From: DASRHD01 sp035485575 | GTDB taxonomy: Bacteria; Verrucomicrobiota; Verrucomicrobiia; Opitutales; Opitutaceae | DNA length: 64,000 bases | Assembly (NCBI GenBank): GCA_035485575.1 | Contig: DATHNW010000034.1 | Coordinates: 58,142-122,141 of the forward strand | Direction of reading: 5' to 3' | Shown: positions 42,121 through 52,400 of the stretch, in pieces | Position numbering within the stretch: position 1 is the first letter of the stretch | Layout: each line of letters starts with the position of its first letter | Program-made: the position numbers and the translations under genes | The notes under the pieces: model-generated | What the model was told of the DNA's origin: nothing | The model's database searches: none | The model's input: only the letters and a program-made list of their open reading frames with translations

Positions 42121-45100
42121 ATGATATACCCTAAGTCCGCTTCCTCGCGCCTTGCGCGTGGCCTGATCCGTCATTTCTCCAAAATTTCCGCCTGTCTCGC
42201 CCTGGCCGGAATCGCCCACGCCGCCACCCAGGCGACGTTCTATGTTTCACCGACCGGCAGCGGCACCGCCTTCACCCAAGCCCAGCCCGGCTCCCTCACC
42301 GGCGCACGCGACCAGGTCCGGACCATGACCACCAGCATGACCGGGGATATCATTGTTTATCTCGAAGGCGGCACCTACACGCTGACCTCGAGCTTTCAGT
42401 TGCTGGAAAATTCCACCACGCATGATTCCGGCGGCAATGGCTTCAACGTCATCTATGAGGCCGCACCGGGACAGACGCCCATCATCAGCGGCGGCCGGGT
42501 CGTCACGGGCTGGACCCTTTTCGACAGCACGAAAAATATTTACCAGGCCAGCGTCGGCACCGGTGTGAATTCTCGGCAGCTGTACGTCAACGGCGTCCGC
42601 GCCGCGCGCACCCGCGGCCCCAGCCCGGCCGGCCTGAGCAAGACGTCCGGCGGTTTCACCACCAGCGACACCACCATGCAGAACTGGCGGAACCCGTCGG
42701 ACATCGAATTCGTGGAACGCAGCACCTGGAAGCATCTCCGCTGCCCGGTCGCCTCGATCAGCGGCACGACCATCACCATGCAGACGCCCGCCTGGACCAA
42801 CGAGGCGACCTCCCCCAACCCCGGCCATCCCTTCAACGGCAACGGCCTGAAGGAAATGGACGCCCCGATCACCTGGCTCGAAAACGTCTATGAACTGTTG
42901 ACCGATCCCGGCCAGTGGTACCTCGATCGCAGCGCAGGCTTTGTGTATTACATCCCGCGCTTCGGCGAAAACATGGCCACGGCCACGGTTGTCCTTCCCG
43001 TCCTCGAAAAACTGGTCGATGCCAGCGGCGCCACCCCGGCCACGCCCATTCACAATATTGTATTTTCCGGCATCACCTTCGAGTACGGCACCTGGCTCTG
43101 GCCCAGCACCAGCCAGGGCTATGCCGACAACCAGGCCGGCATCCTCTGGCAGAACGTTCCCGCCACCGCCGTCAAGGCCATGGGCAACATTTCATTCCAG
43201 ACCTCGAAGAACATCCAGCTCACCGGCAACACCTTCACCCATCTCGGCGGCGCCGCCCTCGATTTCGCCAATGGCGTCCACACCAACACGGTTCTCGGCA
43301 ATGTGATCCGCGACGTGTCCGGCGGCGGCATTTCCCTCGGCGGAGTATTTGATTATAACACCACGGATCCGAATCAGATGACCGACGGAAACGTGCTGAA
43401 GGACAATTTCATCGCCCGCATCGGCGTGGATTATGAAGACGCCGTCGGCATCTGGGTGGGCTATGCCAAGAACACCGTCATCCAATATAACGAACTCGAC
43501 AACATGCCCTACTCGGGAATTTCCGTCGGCTGGGGCTGGGGCACCAACAGCTACGCCCAGAACAACCAGATCCTGAACAATCACACGTTCGAGGTGATGA
43601 ACACCCTCCTCGACGGCGGCATGATCTACACCCTGAGCAGCCAGCCCAGCTCGCTCATCAACAATAACTTCTTTGAGCACGCCGACAGCACCCGCGGCCA
43701 CGGTCTCTATCTCGACGAAGGCACGACCAACTATTCGTGCAACAGCAACGTCATCGCCCACCCGGGCGGCAATTGGCTGAACATCTGGACCACCAGCATC
43801 CAGAACAATACCATCAACAATACCTGGACCGACAGCAGCAGCATCAAGAACGACGGCACGAACAACACCATCACGAACACGGTCACCGTTTCCAACGACA
43901 ACTGGCCGAGTGGTGCCCTCAGCGTGATCAATGCCGCCGGCCTCGAGGCCGCCTACAAGAACATCGTCCCCTCGGACAAGGAGATCAACGACTCCCTGAT
44001 CACCTTCGACCATGTGCCCAGCGACTGGTCCTCTTCCACGCTCCGCGGCGTGGGTGATTGCGGCAGCGACATCCACTCCACTGCCACCAACGGGCAGTAC
44101 GTCCAGTACACGTTCACCGGCACGGGCATCACCTATGTCTCGGAGCGAAGCCCCAGCATGGGCAACGTCGACGTGTACATCGACGGCGTGCTCCAGACCA
44201 CCGTGAATTGCCACAGCGTGGCCCAGATCGCCCAGCAGAACCTCTTCAGCATTTCCGGCCTCACCTCCGGCAGCCACAGCATCAAGCTCGTCAAGGACAG
44301 CGGTTCGACCATGGCGGTGGACGCGTTCATCGTCAGCACTGCGACGGTGACGCAGGCTGCGGCACCGACCTTCAGTCCCGCCGGCGGCACCTATACCAGC
44401 ACGCAATCCGTGACCATTACCTCTGCCACCAGCGGCGCCACGATCCGCTACACGACCGATGGCAGCACACCGACGGAAACCGCCGGCACGATTTATTCCA
44501 GCCCGGTGAACGTCAGCGTCACCACGACCCTGCAGGCCATCGCTTATAAAAGCGGCTTGAGCGACAGCCCCGTGACCAGCGCCGTTTATACCATAGGCAC
44601 CCAGCAGCAGGTCGCCGCGCCCACCTTCAGCCCGGTCGGCGGCACCTATTCCACGTCGCAATCGGTGACCATCACCTCCGCCACCAGCGGGGCCTCGATC
44701 CGTTACACGACCGATGGCAGCACGCCGACCGAAACCGCCGGCACGATTTATTCCAGCCCGGTGAACGTCAGCGTCACGACGACGCTCAAGGCCCTCGCCT
44801 ACAAAAGCGGGATGACCGACAGCACCGTGACCAGCGCCACTTATACGATCAGCTCCCAGCAGCAGGTCGCCGCGCCGACTTTCAATCCCGGCAGCGGCAC
44901 GTATTCGCGCCAGCAATCCGTGACGATCGCTTCCACGACCAGCGGCGCTTCCATCCGTTACACGACCGACGGCAGCACGCCCACGGAAACCCACGGCACT
45001 CTTTATTCCGGCGCGCTAAGCCTTACCAGCAGCACGACCCTGGAAGCCATCGCCTACAAGAGCGGCCTGACCGACAGTGCGGTGACGAGCGCCACCTACA

Positions 45101-45126
45101 CCATCAGGCGGAGAGGCGGCTCTTGA
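42121..45126 (+). CDS. Secreted beta-helix protein with chitobiase-type C-terminal repeats
   Basis: 1001 residues. Signal sequence about 1-35; right-handed parallel beta-helix about 40-600 (YVSPTGSGTAF, ISGGRVVTGWTLF, GISLGGVFDYNTTDPNQMTD, YEDAVGIWVGYAKNTVIQYN, GGMIYTLSSQPSSLINNNFF), of the kind seen in GH141-like carbohydrate-active proteins; a jelly-roll CBM-like domain about 625-740 (GQYVQYTFTGTGITYVSERS); then three 85-residue chitobiase/beta-hexosaminidase C-terminal-type modules (IRYTTDGSTPTETAGTIYSS). It ends in RRRGGS with no sorting signal. It is probably an extracellular polysaccharide-active enzyme; activity is not certain. A TTGACA lies at 42072-42077 upstream. Confidence 0.82.
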   Translation: MIYPKSASSRLARGLIRHFSKISACLALAGIAHAATQATFYVSPTGSGTAFTQAQPGSLTGARDQVRTMTTSMTGDIIVYLEGGTYTLTSSFQLLENSTTHDSGGNGFNVIYEAAPGQTPIISGGRVVTGWTLFDSTKNIYQASVGTGVNSRQLYVNGVRAARTRGPSPAGLSKTSGGFTTSDTTMQNWRNPSDIEFVERSTWKHLRCPVASISGTTITMQTPAWTNEATSPNPGHPFNGNGLKEMDAPITWLENVYELLTDPGQWYLDRSAGFVYYIPRFGENMATATVVLPVLEKLVDASGATPATPIHNIVFSGITFEYGTWLWPSTSQGYADNQAGILWQNVPATAVKAMGNISFQTSKNIQLTGNTFTHLGGAALDFANGVHTNTVLGNVIRDVSGGGISLGGVFDYNTTDPNQMTDGNVLKDNFIARIGVDYEDAVGIWVGYAKNTVIQYNELDNMPYSGISVGWGWGTNSYAQNNQILNNHTFEVMNTLLDGGMIYTLSSQPSSLINNNFFEHADSTRGHGLYLDEGTTNYSCNSNVIAHPGGNWLNIWTTSIQNNTINNTWTDSSSIKNDGTNNTITNTVTVSNDNWPSGALSVINAAGLEAAYKNIVPSDKEINDSLITFDHVPSDWSSSTLRGVGDCGSDIHSTATNGQYVQYTFTGTGITYVSERSPSMGNVDVYIDGVLQTTVNCHSVAQIAQQNLFSISGLTSGSHSIKLVKDSGSTMAVDAFIVSTATVTQAAAPTFSPAGGTYTSTQSVTITSATSGATIRYTTDGSTPTETAGTIYSSPVNVSVTTTLQAIAYKSGLSDSPVTSAVYTIGTQQQVAAPTFSPVGGTYSTSQSVTITSATSGASIRYTTDGSTPTETAGTIYSSPVNVSVTTTLKALAYKSGMTDSTVTSATYTISSQQQVAAPTFNPGSGTYSRQQSVTIASTTSGASIRYTTDGSTPTETHGTLYSGALSLTSSTTLEAIAYKSGLTDSAVTSATYTIRRRGGS
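44362..45126 (+). repeat. Three tandem 255-bp repeats (85-residue modules)
   Basis: Copies start at 44362, 44617 and 44872, exactly 255 bases apart. Each encodes APTF[SN]P, then QSVTI, IRYTTDGSTPTET and LxAxAYKSG[LM][ST]DS. The first two copies share nearly identical DNA around GATTTATTCCAGCCCGGTGA; the third is more diverged. The exact spacing points to internal duplication. Confidence 0.9.
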
Positions 45127-45251
45127 GCCCGAGCCGCCCAGTCTCTGACCGCGCATAGCGATCTCCCGGCAGCCGGCGGCGTGCGAACACATTCCACGCC
45201 ACCGGTTCCAGCTACGCTTCAACGCGGCCAGCCCCGCCGACTCGGCCCGGA

Positions 45252-45281
45252 TCTCTGCGCCTCGCGCCTTTGCGTTAAAAA
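45252..45281 (+). repeat. Short intergenic repeat-like element (copy 2)
   Basis: TCTCTGCGCCTCGCGC followed by CTTTGCGTTAAAAA. It lies between the beta-helix and heparinase-like genes. The same sequence, inverted and slightly changed, recurs at 62956-62986 after sufS. Neither is coding. Confidence 0.6.
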
Positions 45282-45382
45282 CACGGCGAATCATTCCCGG
45301 CATTGCGCCGCGCCAGATGGGCTGCAAATCTTGCGTCCCAATCGCGATCCACTACGATTCGCAGCCCAGACGCCCAATCGCC

Positions 45383-47302
45383 GTGATTCGTCTTTTCCCA
45401 GCCCTGTTCGCCACGCTCGTTCTGCTGCTGTCGGCCTCCCTTCAGGTTCAGGCCCAGACATTGCCTCGGATCGACGTGGCCAAGCTCCCGCCGCACCCGC
45501 GCCTGCTGCTGACGGACAAAGCCATCCAAAACGCTTTGGACGTGGCCAAAACGGACCCACTGCGAGCTCAGCTCAACAAGCGCATTATCGCGATTGCCAT
45601 CGATCTCATCAGTGAGCCCACGGCCCAATACCGCTTCATCGGCCCACGGATGTTGAGCCAATCAAGACGGGCCATTAAAACAGTGCTGACCTGCGCCGCG
45701 GCTTATCGCCTGACCGGCGAGACCGCCTTCTCTGATCGCGCGATCAAAGAGATGCTGGCCGCCGCCGATTTTCCTGATTGGAATCCCGACCATTTTCTCG
45801 ACGTGGCAGAGATGAGCATGGCGCTCGCCTTGGGCTATGACTGGCTTTATCCTGAATTAAGCGTCCAGGATCGTGCCACGATCAGGAAGACTCTGGTGGA
45901 AAAATCGCTGGTTTTTGCCAAGGCCGCCTACGCCCCGGGCGGCCCAACCGACCGCCGGCTGTGGTTTGCCTCGGCTCACCACAATTGGAATCAGGTTTGC
46001 AACGGCGGTCTGCTTGCCGCGGCACTTTCCATTGCCGAGGATGAACCCGAACTGGCTCGCTCGGTGGTCAATGGGATGTGCACCAACATCACCGGCAGCA
46101 TGGCGGCCTATCAGCCTGATGGCGGTTATCCCGAGGGCCCCAGCTACTGGCTCTACGGCACTTCCTATAATATTCTGGCCATCGCGATGCTGGAAAATGT
46201 GTTCGGCACCGATTTCGGGCTCAGCCAGGCCGATGGCTTCGACCACACTGATTTCTACCGGCTCTATGCGGCAAGCCCGTCCGGCCTGGCCTTCAATTAC
46301 GCCGACGGGAGCAGCAATGTGCTAACGACCTCCCCTTTTTATGCGATGCTGGCTCTTCGCTATCATCATGCCTTTGAGCTGGCTGATTGCCGGAGGCTTT
46401 TGGCGGCAAATCTACAATCCAACTCCTTCGCCAGTGATCGGTTTCTGGCCTTGCATTTGCTATGGTTTCCGCCGGCGCAAGACGCTGTGCCGCCCGAACC
46501 TCCGCTGGATGCCCACTTTCGGGGCGGGGCGGACATCGCAGTATTTCGCTCCGCTTGGAACAATCCCAACGCGCTCTTTATCGGCTTCAAGGCCGGCTAC
46601 GACCAGGTCAATCATGCCCACATGGATCTCGGCTCGTTTGTCCTGGACAGTGATGGCGTCCGCTGGGCGGCGGATCTGGGCTCTGATGATTACAATCTCC
46701 CGGATTATCCGGTGATGAAACAGGATTCGCCCCGCTGGGGATATTTCAGGCTGAGCAACCTCAGCCACAACACCATCATCCCCGCAAACTTGCCGCAAAA
46801 AGTCCCTTCAACCGCGCCCATCATTTCGTTCCAGAGCACCCCGAACCGGGCTTTCGCCATTGCCGATCTCACACCGGTTTATCCTTCTGCCGCGATTTCG
46901 CTCAAACGCGGCATCGCCCTGCTCGATCGCGACCGCGTGCTGGTGCAGGACGAGGCCACCGGCCTCAAGCCCGGCACACCGCTGCGCTGGACCATGGCGA
47001 CGGGCGCCACCATCAAGCTCGATGCCGACGGTCATGGCGCCACGCTTAGCCAGGCGGGCCAGACCCTGCGTGTGCAAGTCCTCTCCCCGACGGAAGGAGC
47101 GTTTTCCATCCGCCCCGGCCAGCCTCCGCCGGGCAGGGAAGCGCACAACGACGGCATCTCCCTGCTGACCTATGACTGCACGCCAAAATCGAGCGATGCA
47201 GTTATCGCCATCCTGCTTGTCCCGACCGGCCCGCATTGGCCGGCCCTGACTGGAAAAGACACGGTGATTCCACTGGCACAGTGGGACGGCGGCAAAAAGT
47301 AG
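45383..47302 (+). CDS. Heparinase II/III-like polysaccharide lyase
   Basis: 639 residues from a GTG at 45383, chosen because it gives a clean signal peptide (IRLFPALFATLVLLLSASLQ, cut after VQAQ); an ATG at 45317 is in frame but adds a non-hydrophobic leader. The N-terminal alpha-toroid (about 40-330) has RLLLTDKAI, FLDVAEMSMALALGYDWLYP, ASAHHNWNQVCNGGLLAAAL and GGYPEGPSYWLYGTSYNILA with likely catalytic Tyr/His; the C-terminal beta-sandwich has VNHAHMDLGSFVLDSDGVRW, the classic heparinase II/III block. It probably cleaves uronate-rich polysaccharide outside the cytoplasm. It lies after the beta-helix protein on the same strand. Confidence 0.88.
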   Translation: MIRLFPALFATLVLLLSASLQVQAQTLPRIDVAKLPPHPRLLLTDKAIQNALDVAKTDPLRAQLNKRIIAIAIDLISEPTAQYRFIGPRMLSQSRRAIKTVLTCAAAYRLTGETAFSDRAIKEMLAAADFPDWNPDHFLDVAEMSMALALGYDWLYPELSVQDRATIRKTLVEKSLVFAKAAYAPGGPTDRRLWFASAHHNWNQVCNGGLLAAALSIAEDEPELARSVVNGMCTNITGSMAAYQPDGGYPEGPSYWLYGTSYNILAIAMLENVFGTDFGLSQADGFDHTDFYRLYAASPSGLAFNYADGSSNVLTTSPFYAMLALRYHHAFELADCRRLLAANLQSNSFASDRFLALHLLWFPPAQDAVPPEPPLDAHFRGGADIAVFRSAWNNPNALFIGFKAGYDQVNHAHMDLGSFVLDSDGVRWAADLGSDDYNLPDYPVMKQDSPRWGYFRLSNLSHNTIIPANLPQKVPSTAPIISFQSTPNRAFAIADLTPVYPSAAISLKRGIALLDRDRVLVQDEATGLKPGTPLRWTMATGATIKLDADGHGATLSQAGQTLRVQVLSPTEGAFSIRPGQPPPGREAHNDGISLLTYDCTPKSSDAVIAILLVPTGPHWPALTGKDTVIPLAQWDGGKK

Positions 47303-47308
47303 CGAATG

Positions 47309-48025
47309 CTACTTCTTAACCGCAGCGGCCGCCGCCGGCTTTTTTATCGCCACGCTGAGTGACACATCATCGACATAATGGCCGTCGAATTCGGGATTCG
47401 GGCCATCATTGTAGATATTCTCATTCGCCTGTACCGTTACAGCGATATAGGAAGCCTGGGCCGGCACGATCATGGAGGTACTGGCCCTTTCCCAGGTTTT
47501 AATATCGGCATCCGACAGCAGCGAACTGCGCGCGCGCGCGATCTGTTTCTTGTCGGTAAAGTCGATGGGGAAATCGCCCGGTGCACCGGTGAACGCGTAA
47601 AGAGTGACCATGAATTGCGTATCGGTGCGGGGACCGCCCGCCACCCGGTTGAAATAAGCCTCGAGCGTCAACCTTACCTCGCTGCCGGCATCGAGTTCCT
47701 TGCGCACGGGTGTGAGATCGATCAGCTGGAACAATTGCGACGAGATTCCGGGCCCGCCCACCGGGCCGGGCGATATGTCGGTCTTAAGGAATCGCAGCAT
47801 CCCATGACCGGACCGCGGGTGGATGCCTTGATCCGGCGCGAGCTTGATTTCCGTCATGTCACCGGACCAATAACCAAAATGATCCGGAAAAAACTGGCTC
47901 GTGTTTTCGTAAACTTCAAAACCGCCGTTTCTCAAGGACAGCTCTTGCGCCTGCGCGCAGACCGATCCCAACAGCGCGAATAGGCCACTGCAAAAGAAAC
48001 CGGCCCTGGCCAAGTTAGATATCAT
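47309..48025 (-). CDS. Secreted CBM-like beta-sandwich protein
   Basis: 238 residues, signal peptide about 1-26 (ending VCAQA). The mature part LRNGGFEVYENTSQFFPDHF, GYWSGDMTEIK and FDGHYVDDVSLSV has the NGGFE...W...VDDVSL frame typical of carbohydrate-binding, galactose-binding-like modules. The C terminus is a Lys/Ala tail (KKPAAAAAVKK). It overlaps the DUF1573 gene by one base (TGATG), so the two are coupled, and it is convergent with the heparinase-like gene (6 bases between). A role in glycan binding at the cell surface is inferred. Confidence 0.7.
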   Translation of the reverse strand: MISNLARAGFFCSGLFALLGSVCAQAQELSLRNGGFEVYENTSQFFPDHFGYWSGDMTEIKLAPDQGIHPRSGHGMLRFLKTDISPGPVGGPGISSQLFQLIDLTPVRKELDAGSEVRLTLEAYFNRVAGGPRTDTQFMVTLYAFTGAPGDFPIDFTDKKQIARARSSLLSDADIKTWERASTSMIVPAQASYIAVTVQANENIYNDGPNPEFDGHYVDDVSLSVAIKKPAAAAAVKK

Positions 48026-48711
48026 CAGTCGCTGACCCGGACTCTGTCGTGACCAGGAGCTTTGACTATGCCGAGAATCTTCACCTTGCGGATTTTTCCA
48101 CCGCCCATGTCAACATCCATATAAATCGATGTGCCGATTTCAGCGTCAGTGGAACCCGGGGTCACCCGAATCGCATAGCGTTTCTGATCCAGCTCCGGCA
48201 CCAGCACCGCCGTAAAATTGGCATCGGTCGAATAGACTGTTGTCGGCTTGAGTCCTTTCCCGGTAAAGTCGTAGAAATAGGCTTCGCGCGTATCCGCCGG
48301 GCCGCCCTGATCCCAAATCAGGAACTCTGGCTCGATCTTGAATACCACCGGGATATTGATCGTCAGCCGCAAGTTCACTTTTTCATTGGCTTTGTCGGTG
48401 GTGTGAACGGTCACATGCTCCACCACGGTGCCCAGCTTGCTCCCGATATTGAACCGCACCTTGAGCACGCCCGACTGCCCCGCATCATAAACGCCGGTGA
48501 CAGAGCTGGGCGAGAGACAGGAGCAGGAGGCATCGAGCGACAGAATCGAAACCGGATCAGGGCCGGTGTTCTTGAAAGGGAACACGGCATCAATCGTCGA
48601 TTGATCCGGCGTGGGCTGCAGCATCACCGCCGTGGTGTCCCATTGCAGGGCAGCGCTCAATACGCCGGGAATAAGGAAGGCAGCGAAAAATAATTTTTTG
48701 AACTTTTTCAT
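48025..48711 (-). CDS. DUF1573 exported protein
   Basis: 228 residues with signal peptide (about 1-20). The Ig-like DUF1573 domain shows TIDAVFPFKNTGPDPVSILS, LDASCSCLSPS (the CSC motif usual for the family) and the following strand pattern GVLKVRFNIGS. Members are periplasmic or surface proteins of unknown role, common in Bacteroidota and Verrucomicrobiota. Coupled by one-base overlap to the CBM-like gene. Upstream, beyond 127 bases, lies the decayed toxin fragment. Confidence 0.82.
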   Translation of the reverse strand: MKKFKKLFFAAFLIPGVLSAALQWDTTAVMLQPTPDQSTIDAVFPFKNTGPDPVSILSLDASCSCLSPSSVTGVYDAGQSGVLKVRFNIGSKLGTVVEHVTVHTTDKANEKVNLRLTINIPVVFKIEPEFLIWDQGGPADTREAYFYDFTGKGLKPTTVYSTDANFTAVLVPELDQKRYAIRVTPGSTDAEIGTSIYMDVDMGGGKIRKVKILGIVKAPGHDRVRVSD

Positions 48712-48838
48712 GGAAGATTGATGGCACAGATTTGAAACTGTTCGTACAAGCTTTTTTAGCCGAATAGCCGTTGAGATAAGGATGGTTGCGCATCAAGCGA
48801 CACAGAATCCCGCGATTCGTTACCCAACAATCATTCAG

Positions 48839-49065
48839 CTAGAGAACGTCGTGATTGCTGGTGGGATAACGCCATATTATTCTTGGAGAATTACGTGGAG
48901 CACACCAGCACCAGATTCTACGTACTTGAGCATATCAGTTCTAAGTTACTCATTGAACGCCTGCTGTAATTCGGAGCCGGCTTGAGGCTCTCCATGCAAC
49001 GCCTTGTTTGCGGCAGCTTCATGCGCGCCCCTTGAAGGCCCATCGACCGCTGCTCTGACAAAATC
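48839..49065 (-). pseudogene. Decayed HNH-nuclease-like toxin tip (RHS C-terminal relic)
   Basis: Read on the minus strand from 49065, one frame gives DFVRAAVDGPSRGAHEAAAN, KALHGEPQAGSELQQAFNE, then a TAA (48948-48946), then in the same frame LRTDMLKYVESGAGVL. A shift of two bases at about 48898 restores PRNSPRIIWRYPTSNHDVL. Together this follows the pattern of polymorphic-toxin nuclease tips (G-SR-AH--AAN-AL ... LRNPPG--WHHP-DNP-V), but with one in-frame stop, one frameshift, and WHH changed to WRY, so the active site is lost. It is an orphan C-terminal module downstream of the RHS immunity gene. The surrounding 48712-49108 interval holds nothing else I can support. Confidence 0.6.
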
Positions 49066-49108
49066 TCATATGCTTTATAGTTTGCTCTACCTGCAGTTTT
49101 CTCTGCGG

Positions 49109-49441
49109 CTATAACTTAACAACGGTCCATTTATTGCTAGATTCTGCCTTACAGCCTTTTTGCGTCGTGAAATATTTTCTTTCGATCAACCTACCGATGG
49201 CTTTCATTATCGAGTTTTTTGTAATCGAATCTAAAATAACCAACCCGGTATCTGAAAAATAGTTATCGCCTTTTTCAAAGGCACTATTCACCTCCACCAT
49301 GAGCCTTTCCATTGTTATGAAATTTAATTCGTAGCAAAGCCCCTCGTCATCCATAAAAAGAACATCGCTCCTATGCCCTTTTATCGATGTCAAATCATCA
49401 TCACCTTCCAAGTAACCTGAGGTAAATATTACAGAGCTCAT
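49109..49441 (-). CDS. Probable immunity protein of the RHS toxin
   Basis: 110 residues, acidic, no signal peptide, so cytosolic: SGYLEGDDDLTSIKGHRSDV, LCYELNFITMERLMVEVNSA, then a helix and a basic C terminus. I recognise no family. The call rests on position: its ATG overlaps the RHS stop by 4 bases (ATGA), it is small, and it shares the AT-richer composition of the toxin tip rather than that of the GC-rich neighbours. This is the standard layout of a toxin-tip/immunity pair that moves as a module. Confidence 0.7.
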   Translation of the reverse strand: MSSVIFTSGYLEGDDDLTSIKGHRSDVLFMDDEGLCYELNFITMERLMVEVNSAFEKGDNYFSDTGLVILDSITKNSIMKAIGRLIERKYFTTQKGCKAESSNKWTVVKL

Positions 49442-52400
49442 ATTCCATTGAATGATTTTAGTTTAACTTGTTTCATCAAATTAAGGTATTCTGCCTCGGG
49501 CATTGGTCGCACGGGAACGATTTCATAATGGGAACCGCTGGTTGGCTTTATTTTTAGACCGTCTGGAATGGATGCCCGGTCAACCTCAAAAGCGCCTCCA
49601 TATTTCTGGATGTTTTTATCCAACTTGTCCGCATTTAATGAGATTCCCCTTTCAGTTACATTTCCATCAGGACCCACTTTGTAGTCAATGCCCTTGCGTG
49701 GCTCCAAAGATGAACCTCCTCTGAATACAGGTTTCTCTGAGGCATCACTCATGTCTTCAGCTACACCTGCTACCTTTCTAAAGAGATTTGAAGTACGTCC
49801 AACCATGCCAATTGCGCTGCTGAATCCAGCCCCCAAAAACGTGCCTCCAGCCACATTTCCGACAACGACGCCAATCTGGTGTGGATCATTCAGCGTGTTC
49901 ATCAGACCGTTGCCCACGCTGGACATGGTTCCAGAGGGATCATCGACCAAATTGGCGGCAAATGTCCCGAGCCCATTGGCCAGGTTCTGGGTCGTATTAA
50001 TGGGATGCCTGAACATCTGGCCCATACCCTTGATCGCGCCCCAAGTCCCTTCGGCCAACCCCACGGCATAGTCATTGGCACCCTGCAGGGCCGTCCGGCC
50101 GGCATCTGTCCAGACCTGACCGGCATCTACCGCCGGCGGTGATTTATCATTGCTGATGAACCGCGAGGTCGTGTCGGCCTCTTCATGCCACACCATGCCC
50201 TTGCCATCTCCTTCATAAACAAAGCTCCCGTGGTATGTCGCTCCTGTTTCATATAAAGCATGGAAGGCATCCGTATTTATATCAATCCAGGCCTGCTTAT
50301 TACCATTGCTAGTCCATGATGATTTATAATTAAAGGTATCCCCCTCCGGGCTGGTAAAACTCAGCGTAAATACTCCAGATCCATCCGAATTGGTTGTAGT
50401 GCTATAAACAAGCTTTCCATCCCTGGGAAAACTTCCGATGAAATCCCCAATAGAACCAGAACCTGAGATTCCCGCCCCCCAAGCACCCCAGTCGTCACCC
50501 CAGTCGCCGCCGTCATCCAGCCCCAGATAATCCCAGTCATTGACGGGATTGTTGGTGGTGAAGCCATAGAGGTTGATGCCGCCACCTTCTTCTGACGGGT
50601 CTTGATTGATGAAGCGGCCGAGCGAAGAGCTGTAATAGCGGTTGCCATAATACAAGAGCCCGGTCTCGACGTCCTGGTACTTGGTGCTGAAGCGGAACGG
50701 ATTCTCCTTCGCATAGGAGCCGCTGGCACGAACCGCGTTGCCATAGGCATCGTATTCGTAGGCGGCCTGGATCTGGCCCGTGGCCTCGGAAGTGAGCGCG
50801 GTGAGATTGCCGTTGCCATCGTAGGCGGCCTGATAGACCCCGGCGTAACCGGAGCGGAAATCCTTCAGCGCGAGCAGGCCGCCGACGCCACCAGCGCCAT
50901 CGGACGTGCCGGAAAGATCCGGCCCCCACGTACAGGTACGCACCAGTCCCAGACGGGTGCCGTCGACCACGCTGGCGTCGTACTCGGCGACCAGATTCCA
51001 TCCGTCATAAACATACAAACGGCGGGAGCGGCAAAGGCCCAGTTGTGAACCGTTGTAATTGTAAACCTGCTTCTCCACCCGGCGTCCCTGGTAATCGTAG
51101 GTGAACTGGACGGCAACCCGCTGCCCGGTCTCGTCGGGATATTGCGAATACGCTGCCGAGAGCCGGTTTTCGGCATCGTAGGCATAGTTCCAAAGCCCGT
51201 CACTGGTCAGATTTCCATCGTTATCGTAGGTGAAGCTTTCCGCCGTCGGCCGGGCCCAGCTGAAGGCAGTGTCGGCAAAGGTCTGGCCGGCCAGGACGCC
51301 GCTGTACGCGATCGATTGCATGCCGCCCGTGGTCGGATTCTTCGCGATATCGCGATAGAAATACTGGTTCTGCCACTCGCTGCCAGCCAGCGCCGAACCA
51401 TTGATGCTGACCGTGGATCCGGGAGCCGCCGTGCCGGACACTGGCAGGGTGGCTGGGGTCTGCCGGGATGTGTACTGGTTGAGTTCGTTGGGTGAATAGG
51501 TGTTGGCCACGCCATTGACGGTGTCCTGCGTGCGGTTGCCAATATCGTCGTAAGCATAGCCAAAATGGCGGCCATGAAGTTCCGGCGCACTGGCGGGACT
51601 GGTGGGATCGCCCACCCGGGTGTCCGAATCGGTGACTTCAGAGCGGGCATTATAGGTAAATTGGGTGATGACGGAATTACCCGCCGTTACATACGGGGAG
51701 AACACCTGACCGGTCTGCGTCATCTGATAGCGGCGGCCCAAGGGGTCGTTTTGATAAGCATAGCTCCCGATGGTGCCCGCGCCCTGGACCGTGCTAATCG
51801 TCTGCAGCAAGTCGCGATGGTCTTCGTAACTGCGCATCTGGCTCCAGGCACCGTTGTTGATCGAATAAAGCAGATCGGAATTACTGACGTAATGAAGATT
51901 ATAGGTACCCGCATCGGACGTGATGCTGGCGAGCCGTCCGGTCTGCGCATCCAGCGTGGCCCGATAGCTGTAGGCAGTGGTCGCCCCACCTCCATCTTTA
52001 AGATCAAACCCCAACGGCGCCACGAGCGCCCCATTCATGGGGCCATAGGCGTAATTGACCGAGAGATTGCTGCCATAGATGCTCTGGGCTGTAGCTCCTT
52101 GGTTATAGCCAAACTTCTCCTGATCGGGCAGCAGATCGCTGCGGAAGGTAAACGTGCGGAACCCGGAGGCATCCTGCACGGTGGCCAGCCGGCCCAGCCG
52201 GTCGTAGGTGTACGCCAGCGAAGGCGTACCGTCGCTGTAGCTGACCCCGCGCAGTTCCCCCGTTGCAGGGTCGTAGCTATAATCCGCGGTCGTGCCGCGA
52301 GCCGCATCCCGCTCGGTCACATCGCCCCGGACGTTGTAGGTGTACTGGATTGCGTGGCCTTGGGCATCGGTGCGGGTATGCAAAAGCCCGTTTTCCGGGT

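Noticed and set aside
43192..44994. 600-codon minus-strand open frame opposite the beta-helix gene
   Set aside because: Shadow of a repetitive secreted-protein gene; composition is Gly/Ala/Arg/Val-rich and mirrors the repeats of the other strand.
48782..48985. Plus-strand 67-codon frame in the gap before the RHS immunity gene
   Set aside because: It lies opposite the decayed toxin fragment and has no signal, motif or convincing start; the minus-strand relic explains the sequence better.
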